A stretch of 9,875 nucleotides of DNA, from assembly GCA_003133205.1 (NCBI GenBank), contig PKWK01000314.1, forward strand, positions 241 through 10,115. The letters run 5' to 3'. A program made the translations under genes and the position numbers. Positions 3,544 to 9,373 of the stretch are shown piece by piece. The notes beneath the pieces are model-generated. The model saw only the letters and a list, made by a program, of their open reading frames with translations, was not told the origin of the DNA and ran no database searches. Each line of letters begins with the position of its first letter. The stretch's first letter is position 1. The stretch is from Granulicella sp. (GTDB lineage: Bacteria; Acidobacteriota; Terriglobia; Terriglobales; Acidobacteriaceae).

Positions 3544-6132
3544 CTACCTTCCCGCCCCCTCCGCGTACTTCCCAGTCTTTGTCCACCGATCGCACCAATC
3601 CTCCACCACCTCATTCCACAACTGCGAATCCTGCGGCTTCAAAATCCAATGCCCCTCATCCGGGAAGTACAGCATCTTCGACGGAACCCCCAGCCGCTGC
3701 AGCGCCGTAAACAACTCGAACCCCTGCGACACATCCAGCCGCATATCCCGCTGCGAGTGGATCACCAGCGTAGGCGTCTTCGCATTCTCAATAAACCGCG
3801 CCGGCGACCACTTCCTAAACGGGTCCTGATCCGCCGGCAGATTCTGATACCGCCAAGGCTCCGCTGGGTGCCCCATGTCAGACCGTTTTTGGTCTGACGT
3901 GGAGTTACTCACTGCGGATTCACCACCAGCACTAAACCCATCCCACCCCTTCGGAAAATCCTCTGGCCGGCGAAACTCCCATTCGTTAAACCACATCTCC
4001 TCGGTAGCCCCATACGCCGACACCGGGTCATACATCCCGTCATGCGTCACAATGCACTTGAAGCGGTTCGTATGCGTCAGCACCCAATCCGCCATGAACC
4101 CGCCATAACTCGCCCCCAGCGCGCACTCCCGCGTCTTATCGATAAACGGAAACTTCGCCTCCGCATAATCCAGCCCGCGCATCAGGTCGACATACGCGCG
4201 CCCACCCCAGTCTCCGCTCACTTCATCGACGAACTTCTGCCCATACCCCGTCGACCCGCGCCGATTGATGCCCACCACCACATACCCGCTCGACGCCATC
4301 AGCTCCCAGTTCCACCGGAAGCTCCACGCATCCCCCCAGGCCGTCTGCGGCCCTCCATGCATCAGGAACTTCACCGGATACTTCTTCGTCGGATCAAACC
4401 CCGGCGGCTTGATGAGGAACCCCTCAACCTTAGTCCCCTCCGCGCCGGTGAACCAGAACGACTCAAGCTTCGACAAATCGAGCTGGTCGAGTAGACCACC
4501 ATTCAGGTGGGTGAGCCACGGAGATTGCTGTGTGCCTGCTCCAAAGACACAAGCGATATCTGGAGAGTCGCATGAGCCTATAGGGCGCACATACAGTTCT
4601 CCGGGGCGATCCACTGACATCCGCACCGCCACAATAGAGTTGCCGTTGGGGCTGACCCTCAAATCAGACAATTCCCCGCCTTTGCCATTATTCATCTGGG
4701 TTTTCCAAGTCTTTGCGGCGTCTGGCTGGTCTAGGGTGATGAAGACCGGCTCGGTTCCTTCACTACCGCTTGCCACATAGATTCTCTCGTCGTGAAAAGC
4801 GGCAAGATTATCGACCCAAACAAACTCGTCAACCCACCCGTCGTACTTTGGCATGACTTCATGAATCGCCTTCGTCCCCCGATCCATCACCACCAGCCGA
4901 AACTTGTCGCTTTCAAACCCACCCCGCGCCTGCGACCGGAACGCCAGCCACTTCCCATCTGGCGAATACTCCGGCTCATCATCACTCCCCGGGCTCGTCG
5001 ACACCTTCACCGCCTTGGCCCCCGGCTCGTCTAATCGCAGCGTGTAAATGTCGTTGTTGGTCGAAGCCGCCGGCACCTTATCCAGCTTCGCCACATACGC
5101 AATCTCCCGCAAGTCCGGAGCCCATGCATACTCCTGCGGCGCGCCCAGGAAAAACGTCGGCACCTCCACCGTCCCCACCACGCTCGCCGGAGTCAGGTCC
5201 CGCACCGCGTACCCATCCGTGGCCTCGACCACCAGTACATGGCTCCGCTTCCCGCCCACAAAGTGGTCCCAATGCCGGTACAGCAGCGCATCCCAAACCT
5301 GCCCCTTCACCGGACTCTTATCCGCCGCCTCATCCTTCGCCTTATCGCAGGCATCCTCCTCCGCCCAGCCCGCCGGCTCCGCCCCCTTCCAACCCACCCC
5401 ATCCCGCGTCCCACCGACAACTGCTCCCATTTGTTTGTCATTCCCGAAGGGAATCTGCTTCTGCTCCTGCCCGTTCCCAGGGACTGTCCCACCCTTCACC
5501 GAGCACTCCGGATAAACCCCCGCCACAAACATCAACTTCCGAGAATCCGGCGACCACACCGCCCCATCCGCCCCACCGCTCACATGCGTCAACTGCACCG
5601 CGGCCCCAACCCTCCCCGCCGCCTCATCCCAAGGCGCCAGGTAGATCTGGTCCTTCACCGAGATCGAAACCCACTTCCCATCCGGCGAAAACCGCCCATT
5701 CGACTCCCCATCCCCAAACGTCACCTGCCGCTCTTGTTTGTCATTCCCGGAGGGAATCTGCTTTTGCCCTTCAGTAGAGCCACCGCCACCCAGCGCCACC
5801 ACCCAAAGATGGTTCACCTTCGTGTTCTTCTCCAGCGACACGTCCGTCACCGAAAACATCACCCACTTGCCCGACGGCGAAATCTGCGGATCGCTCACCC
5901 GCTTCATCGCCATCAAATCCGCAAACGTCATCGCCCGCTTCGCCGCGTCCTTTTGGCTGCCATCCCCTGTTTTTTGGTTGTCATTCCGCAGCCCGGGGTC
6001 CCCGGCGAGCGATCTTTGCTCGCTGGGGTGGAGCGAAGCGGAGGAACCTGCTTTCGCTCCCGCCTGCCCCAAAGCCAGCCCCGCCGCCACTCCAAACCCC
6101 ACTAACCCAGCCAAAACCGTACGCATCTTCAT
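3544..6132 (-). CDS. Secreted S9-family serine peptidase (acylaminoacyl/dipeptidyl peptidase type)
   Basis: This 862-residue protein has a signal peptide (MKMRTVLAGLVGFGVAAGLA; cleavage about residue 22-28), so it probably acts in the periplasm. Residues about 65-540 form a WD40/PD40-type beta-propeller, with blocks such as SPSGKWVMFSV (85-95), FSPDGKWVSISV (148-159) and YSPDGKWLAFRS (389-400). Residues about 560-855 are an alpha/beta hydrolase: GASYGGF gives catalytic Ser675, HSQRDMR gives Asp796 and PDEGHW gives His828. All three triad residues are present, so the enzyme is likely active, cleaving short peptides. It is longer than usual (about 650-700 residues) because repeat-derived stretches interrupt loops at about 27-52, 123-133, 224-234 and 744-760. 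Codons for residues about 421-548 are much richer in A/T endings than the rest. The ATG at 6132 has only a weak ribosome site; Met3 is an alternative. recX follows on the same strand. Confidence 0.93.
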   Translation of the reverse strand: MKMRTVLAGLVGFGVAAGLALGQAGAKAGSSASLHPSEQRSLAGDPGLRNDNQKTGDGSQKDAAKRAMTFADLMAMKRVSDPQISPSGKWVMFSVTDVSLEKNTKVNHLWVVALGGGGSTEGQKQIPSGNDKQERQVTFGDGESNGRFSPDGKWVSISVKDQIYLAPWDEAAGRVGAAVQLTHVSGGADGAVWSPDSRKLMFVAGVYPECSVKGGTVPGNGQEQKQIPFGNDKQMGAVVGGTRDGVGWKGAEPAGWAEEDACDKAKDEAADKSPVKGQVWDALLYRHWDHFVGGKRSHVLVVEATDGYAVRDLTPASVVGTVEVPTFFLGAPQEYAWAPDLREIAYVAKLDKVPAASTNNDIYTLRLDEPGAKAVKVSTSPGSDDEPEYSPDGKWLAFRSQARGGFESDKFRLVVMDRGTKAIHEVMPKYDGWVDEFVWVDNLAAFHDERIYVASGSEGTEPVFITLDQPDAAKTWKTQMNNGKGGELSDLRVSPNGNSIVAVRMSVDRPGELYVRPIGSCDSPDIACVFGAGTQQSPWLTHLNGGLLDQLDLSKLESFWFTGAEGTKVEGFLIKPPGFDPTKKYPVKFLMHGGPQTAWGDAWSFRWNWELMASSGYVVVGINRRGSTGYGQKFVDEVSGDWGGRAYVDLMRGLDYAEAKFPFIDKTRECALGASYGGFMADWVLTHTNRFKCIVTHDGMYDPVSAYGATEEMWFNEWEFRRPEDFPKGWDGFSAGGESAVSNSTSDQKRSDMGHPAEPWRYQNLPADQDPFRKWSPARFIENAKTPTLVIHSQRDMRLDVSQGFELFTALQRLGVPSKMLYFPDEGHWILKPQDSQLWNEVVEDWCDRWTKTGKYAEGAGR
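3866..3898. repeat. Palindromic element, type D, in frame inside the S9 peptidase
   Basis: GTCAGACC (3877-3884) and GGTCTGAC (3891-3898) form a perfect 8-bp stem around GTTTTT. Just before it is GGGTGCCCCATG (3866-3877), which recurs at 6182-6193 in the gap upstream of the same gene. It is read as part of STSDQKRSDMGHPAEPW (744-760), in a loop between EWEF and the conserved F-x-KWSP block, where homologues are usually shorter. Confidence 0.6.
5431..5463. repeat. Interspersed palindromic element, copy A2, in frame inside the S9 peptidase
   Basis: This 33-bp copy has ATTCCC-GAA-GGGAAT at its centre and matches A1 and A3 outside the loop and tail. On the minus strand it is exactly eleven codons of the peptidase frame and encodes QKQIPFGNDKQ (224-234). 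It sits in the long loop between VYPEC and DACDKAKDEA. Confidence 0.9.
5734..5766. repeat. Interspersed palindromic element, copy A3, in frame inside the S9 peptidase
   Basis: This 33-bp copy has the centre ATTCCC-GGA-GGGAAT. It encodes QKQIPSGNDKQ (123-133) in the same frame and phase as copy A2. It lies between the propeller strand LWVVALGGGG and the conserved RQVTFGDG block. Confidence 0.9.
5978..6054. repeat. Long element sharing the ends of the A repeats, in the peptidase N-terminus
   Basis: The head TTGTCATTCC (5978-5987) and tail GGAACCTGCTTT (6043-6054) match the ends of the A elements, except for one C for T in the tail. Between them lie about 55 bases with a GCGAGC (6005-6010) / GCTCGC (6018-6023) stem and a GGGGTCCCC palindrome. 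It is translated as residues 27-52, directly after the signal peptide, before the first propeller block. Confidence 0.6.
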
Positions 6133-6181
6133 CGCGCCAGTCTAAACCCACCCGCCCAAACCCAACGTGACCCCCTCACAA

Positions 6182-6241
6182 GGGTGCCCCATGAATCGCC
6201 GCCACCAGAGCCCGAGGGCTGAAGGCCCGACCTATTCCGTG
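6182..6241. repeat. Degenerate interspersed repeat, type E (GGGTGCCCCATG...)
   Basis: It begins with GGGTGCCCCATG, identical to the 12 bases at 3866-3877, and continues through GCCCGAGGGCTGAAGGCCCG to TTCCGTGCC. These word patterns resemble dispersed repeats I associate with Terriglobia genomes. The borders are approximate. Confidence 0.4.
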
Positions 6242-6447
6242 CCACAAGCCCACGTTCGCCGCAGCTCGCCCCAAAATTTTGATGTCAAGCCCCCACACCT
6301 CTGAAAATCTCCACAACCTCAACAAACCAAACCTCTTACCAAAATAAAATACTTGGCCGATCACCCTGTGCAAAAGAGTACAATTTAAGTAGGGTCAGAA
6401 TAAGAAGTGAACCAGGAGGGCAGGGGCGCCGTCCAGCCGACACCAAA

Positions 6448-6521
6448 CCGCATTGGTATATATCAATGCGGTATATACCAAACTGTAAGCCATTTGTTTT
6501 TAGTATCAAATGGTATATACC
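6448..6521. promoter_or_regulatory. Cluster of three GGTATATACC-type palindromes (operator array or structured leader)
   Basis: GGTATATATC (6455-6464), GGTATATACC (6470-6479) and GGTATATACC (6512-6521) lie within 74 bases, about 80-150 bases upstream of the LolA/RseB-like start codon. The last two are perfect 10-bp palindromes and start 42 bases apart, about four helical turns. Two hairpins overlap them: CCGCATTG/CAATGCGG (6448-6455 and 6464-6471, enclosing GTATATAT) and CCATTTG/CAAATGG (6490-6496 and 6507-6513, ten-base loop). The layout is a hairpin followed by TATATACC, repeated twice. A dimeric repressor site or an RNA switch would both fit, and the regulator is unknown. Confidence 0.5.
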
Positions 6522-6599
6522 GGGGAGGGGGGGGTACCGCCCGTACGGACCCACCGTCTAACACCAACGCCATCGAGACCGCACCGGAGTCGAACCACC

Positions 6600-7466
6600 A
6601 TGAAGCTCTTCACCAAAAGCCGACTCGTTCTCCTCACAATCGCCCTCGCGACGCCCCTCGCCGCCGCCGCCCAGGACTCCTCCGGCTTCGGCAAGCTCGA
6701 TCTCGCCCCGCCCACCGGCACAACCCCCGACGAGATCGTCAAGAAGTTCGGCGCCCGCGAAGCCGAGTTCGCCCAGGCCCGCGAAAACTACACCTTCCGC
6801 CAGACCGTCAAAGTCGACACCATCGACGACGACAGCAAGAAGGTCGACGGCGAGTACCAGCAGGTCACCGACATCACCTTCTCCCGGGAAGGCAAGCGCG
6901 AAGAGCACGTCGTCTTCGCCCCCCAGAACTCCCTCCAACGCGTCATGATGTCTCCCGTCGACTTCGACGAGATCGAACACCGCCTCCCCTTCATCCTCAC
7001 CACCGCCGACCTGCCGCAGTACGACGTCACCTACGTCGGCCGCCAGAAGATCGACGACATCGACACCTACGTCTTCGACGCCGGCCCCAACCACATCGAG
7101 AAGAACCACCACTACTTCCAGGGCCGCGTCTGGGTCGACCAGCAGGACTTCCAGATCGTCCTCATCAACGGCAAGACCGTTCCCCAGGACACCCGCCCCG
7201 GCCACGAAGACCTGCAGCCGCCCTTCACCACCTACTACGAGCAGATCGACGGCAAATACTGGTTCCCCACCTACACCAAGGCCGAGGGCGTCCTCCACTT
7301 CAAGGCGCAAACCGGAGCGCTCAGCGACGACGTCCACATGCGCTCAGTAGTCAAGTACACCGACTACAAGCAGTTCCGCTCCACCAGCCGCATCATCTTC
7401 AACGGCGAGGACATCACCAACAAAAAGGATCCCGACGCAACGCAACCACCGCCGCCGAAAAAGTGA
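6600..7466 (+). CDS. Secreted LolA/RseB-fold-like protein, function unknown
   Basis: From the ATG at 6600, with GGAG (6586-6589) ten bases upstream, this encodes 288 residues. A signal peptide is clear (MKLFTKSRLVLLTIALATPLAAAAQ, cleavage about 23-24). The mature chain alternates strand-like stretches such as NYTFRQTVKV, GEYQQVTDITF, KREEHVVFAP, QYDVTYVGRQKIDDIDTYVF and GRVWVDQQDFQIV, with YWFPTYTKAEGVLHF later, and ends in a proline/lysine tail. This pattern resembles a family widespread in Acidobacteriota that is often named outer membrane lipoprotein-sorting protein and has a LolA/RseB-like half-barrel. Such folds bind hydrophobic ligands or lipoproteins, but the ligand here is unknown. 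Codons end almost always in C or G and lack rare codons, which hints at strong expression. The gene converges on the HNH gene with a 30-base gap lacking an obvious terminator. Confidence 0.78.
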   Translation: MKLFTKSRLVLLTIALATPLAAAAQDSSGFGKLDLAPPTGTTPDEIVKKFGAREAEFAQARENYTFRQTVKVDTIDDDSKKVDGEYQQVTDITFSREGKREEHVVFAPQNSLQRVMMSPVDFDEIEHRLPFILTTADLPQYDVTYVGRQKIDDIDTYVFDAGPNHIEKNHHYFQGRVWVDQQDFQIVLINGKTVPQDTRPGHEDLQPPFTTYYEQIDGKYWFPTYTKAEGVLHFKAQTGALSDDVHMRSVVKYTDYKQFRSTSRIIFNGEDITNKKDPDATQPPPPKK

Positions 7467-7496
7467 GGTGGCGCTCGGAATTAGTTCTTTGAAAAC

Positions 7497-8159
7497 CTAA
7501 GCCGCTGGTTCGGACTCGAAATACAGATATCGCCGCCAGCTTGGATCGGCCGACCCGATCATCCGCATGATGTGCCGCGAAGTATGCAAACTGAACGACC
7601 GCGGCTCGCGCTGCAGCTTCATCTCGGTCAGCTCGTGCAGCAACTGATTGCCCTTGCGCCGATTGCAGTCGTGGCAGCAGGCAACCAGGTTCTCCCACGT
7701 CGAAAGGCCGCCCCGCGACCGCGGAACAACATGGTCGAGCGTCAGTTCCCCCGCGGTCAGGACGACGCCGCAGTACTGGCAAGAATTGCGATCGCGCAGC
7801 AGAATGTTCTTCCGCGAAAGAGCCCGCGTCTGGTGCGGAATCCTGCGATACTCGAGCAGCCGAATCACGCTCGGCATCGCCACATTCATCCGCGCCGCGT
7901 GCAACACCGCTCCCTGTTCCTCCTCGGTGCGCGCAATGCCCTTCAGCACCAGCACCAGCGCTCGCCGCGCGCCGCAGATGTTGATCGGCTCATATGACGC
8001 GTTCAGCACCAGCACAGGCGTCTGCATCGCCGGCTGGCGAAAGACGCCGATCCGGACATCCAGTTCCGTGGTCAGCCGCGGCGAACTGGCATGTCCCGCG
8101 TGCCGGTTCCCGCTCGCCCGCTGCTTCCGCACCTTCGACGACATGTGGGACGCTTGCAT
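7497..8159 (-). CDS. HNH endonuclease-family protein
   Basis: This encodes 220 residues. The HNH core lies at about 127-170: CQYCG (Cys127, Cys130), LTLDHVVPRSRGG (His143), TWENL (Asn157), and CHDCNRRKGN (Cys162, Cys165, Asn166, Lys169). The two CxxC pairs should bind a structural zinc, and His143 is the likely general base of a beta-beta-alpha metal nuclease. The part from MQTPVLVLNASYEPI (residue 45 on) is the usual start of this widespread bacterial group. GGAGG nine bases before the ATG at 8159 supports an extra 44 basic residues at the N-terminus (SSKVRKQRASGNRHAGH). Cellular role is not established; homologues occur outside restriction systems. It follows comF by 75 bases on the same strand, and no methylase or restriction gene is nearby. 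Confidence 0.88.
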   Translation of the reverse strand: MQASHMSSKVRKQRASGNRHAGHASSPRLTTELDVRIGVFRQPAMQTPVLVLNASYEPINICGARRALVLVLKGIARTEEEQGAVLHAARMNVAMPSVIRLLEYRRIPHQTRALSRKNILLRDRNSCQYCGVVLTAGELTLDHVVPRSRGGLSTWENLVACCHDCNRRKGNQLLHELTEMKLQREPRSFSLHTSRHIMRMIGSADPSWRRYLYFESEPAA

Positions 8160-8168
8160 TGCTCAAAT

Positions 8169-8173
8169 CCTCC
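8169..8173 (-). promoter_or_regulatory. Shine-Dalgarno GGAGG supporting the long HNH start
   Basis: On the minus strand GGAGG is followed by nine bases (ATTTGAGCA) and the ATG at 8159. The in-frame ATG at 8027, where homologues usually begin, has no ribosome site. Confidence 0.6.
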
Positions 8174-8234
8174 GGTTCCGATCCGCATCCGCTACGTTGA
8201 CGCCTTTGAACAAGACCACAGTCTTACCGCTCCT

Positions 8235-9218
8235 CTATCCGAATCCCTGCGCACTCTGCAACGCAGCATCGTCCCACATCGCGACGCGCGGCGCCTGCGC
8301 TCTCGCCAAAGTTGCAACCCAGACCTTGTGCGCACCGGCCCGCCGCAACACGCGCGCACACTCCCGCGCCGTCGCGCCGGTGGTGTAAATGTCGTCGACC
8401 AGCAGCACCTCGCATCCGGCCTGCAGCCTGGTTGGATCGACCGCAAATGCGCCTTCCACATTCCGCCGGCGCCCACGCGGGCTCAATTCGAACTGGCTGC
8501 CCGTGTCACGCCGCCGCGTCAGCACATTCGCCGCACGTTGCAGCCGCCATTCCCGAGTGCTGCGTCGCAGCTCCGTGATCGCCGCATCGGCCAGCAGGTC
8601 CGCCTGGTTGTATCCGCGCTGCCGTTCCTTCGCCGGAAACAGCGGCACCGCGACCACGACCAACTCGCGAGCAGCCTCTCCTCGCAGCGTCAGGATCGTC
8701 TCGGCCAGCAATTCGCCGAGCACGTTTGCGACTTCGCGCATCCGCTCGTACTTCAGCAGATGGATCATCTCGCGCAACTCGTCCTGATAGACCGCGTACG
8801 CAACGGCCCGCTCGAACATCGGCGGCACAGCGTGGCACGCATCGCAGAGCAGCCCTTCCGCAAGAAACGGTCCCGCAAAGCGCGCGCTTTCCATATCAAT
8901 GTCGAGAGCCTCGCCGCAGCGGTCGCACAGCGCCGCCGTCTGCGGAGGAACAGCAGCCCGGCAGGGATCGCAGATGGGAAGGATGGTAGAGCGCAGAAGC
9001 GGGCAGTTGCAAACACGGCAGTCCGAGGGAAAAGCCGTCGTCACAAGATCGTCAAGGACAGAGCGAACCGATGATCTCGCACGGCCAACCACCGTTTGGA
9101 ACAGACGAACAGGGGCGCGACCGTCGTCCAATCCGGCGCCATTGCCTGGCGGAGCGCCGGGTAAAACATGGAGCGTACTCTCATTCAGGCTTTCGCTGAA
9201 GATGCACCTCGCTCGCAC
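8235..9218 (-). CDS. comF: ComF-family phosphoribosyltransferase-like protein
   Basis: This encodes 327 residues from a GTG at 9218. A double zinc ribbon is visible: CRVC (67-70), CDPC (83-86), CDRC (98-101) and CDAC (125-128). The type I phosphoribosyltransferase part follows: LLKYERMREVANVLGELLA (154-172), the ComF hallmark VPLFPAKERQRGYNQADLLA (191-210), and the PRPP loop VLLVDDIYTTGAT (271-283). ComF proteins take part in natural DNA uptake and possibly in replication or nucleotide handling in the cytoplasm; their exact chemistry is uncertain. The first 55 or so residues are longer than usual and poorly conserved in type. GGAG four bases before the GTG supports this start, whereas later GTG or TTG codons (9131, 9092, 9044) have no ribosome site. 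The HNH gene follows 75 bases downstream, and an OPT transporter gene starts divergently upstream. Confidence 0.88.
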   Translation of the reverse strand: MRARCIFSESLNESTLHVLPGAPPGNGAGLDDGRAPVRLFQTVVGRARSSVRSVLDDLVTTAFPSDCRVCNCPLLRSTILPICDPCRAAVPPQTAALCDRCGEALDIDMESARFAGPFLAEGLLCDACHAVPPMFERAVAYAVYQDELREMIHLLKYERMREVANVLGELLAETILTLRGEAARELVVVAVPLFPAKERQRGYNQADLLADAAITELRRSTREWRLQRAANVLTRRRDTGSQFELSPRGRRRNVEGAFAVDPTRLQAGCEVLLVDDIYTTGATARECARVLRRAGAHKVWVATLARAQAPRVAMWDDAALQSAQGFG

Positions 9219-9233
9219 GGCGCTCCAGGCCCT

Positions 9234-9261
9234 TTGGCCGCGCCGATGAAAAAAGTATAAA
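9234..9261 (+). promoter_or_regulatory. Candidate sigma-70 promoter for the OPT transporter; overlaps a -10 for comF
   Basis: On the plus strand TTGGCC (9234-9239), a 16-base spacer and TATAAA (9256-9261) make a fair promoter with a leader of about 105 bases. On the minus strand the overlapping TATACT (9259-9254) is a good -10 for comF, about 36 bases upstream of its GTG, but its -35 (TGGCGA, 9282-9277) is poor. The two readings share four bases. Confidence 0.4.
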
Positions 9262-9373
9262 TCCTCGCGGCCCGATTCGCCACTAGAAATGCCCGCACTG
9301 CTCCAAACCTCGCCGCCGCTGATACACTCCCATCCAAGCCAGTAACACGGCTTTAACGCGGAGACTCAACCAC

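Larger units (their letters stand above)
6133..6599. other. 467-base divergent intergenic region without a gene
   Basis: This separates the S9 peptidase (minus) from the LolA/RseB-like gene (plus) and should hold promoters for both. From left to right it contains a degenerate repeat with GGGTGCCCCATG (6182-6193) and GAGGGCTGAAGGCCCG; a perfect CAAAATTTTG palindrome (6272-6281); an A/T-rich stretch (about 6300-6410); the palindrome cluster at 6448-6521; a G-run (6527-6534); and a CCGTACGG palindrome (6541-6548). No open frame here has a ribosome site or protein-like composition. No promoter with both boxes well matched was found for either gene. Confidence 0.7.

Noticed and set aside
6283..6288. 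Perfect minus-strand TTGACA upstream of the S9 peptidase
   Set aside because: No -10-like hexamer lies 16-18 bases downstream (the position reads GCTGCG), and it adjoins a CAAAATTTTG palindrome that looks like a repeat.
6353..6384. TTGGCC and TACAAT as a promoter for the LolA/RseB-like gene
   Set aside because: The boxes are 20 bases apart, too far for sigma-70, and would give a leader of over 200 bases; not strong enough to list.
6414..6419. AGGAGG, a perfect Shine-Dalgarno word
   Set aside because: No start codon with a sensible frame follows within normal distance, so it is probably chance or part of a leader.
6558..7337. Minus-strand open frame of 259 codons opposite the LolA/RseB-like gene
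   Set aside because: Its product is a monotonous Val/Asp/Gly/Leu chain, the mirror of the codon-biased plus-strand gene, with no ribosome site or family signature.
6407..7492. Plus-strand open frame of 361 codons overlapping the LolA/RseB-like gene in another frame
   Set aside because: It is Arg/His/Pro-rich and low in complexity; the signal peptide and strand pattern are in the other frame.
7467..7496. Terminator between the converging LolA/RseB-like and HNH genes
   Set aside because: The 30-base gap has no convincing stem-loop or T-run.
7497..9218. HNH plus ComF as a defence or restriction system
   Set aside because: There is no methylase, helicase, NTPase or specificity subunit nearby; both belong to widespread housekeeping-type families.
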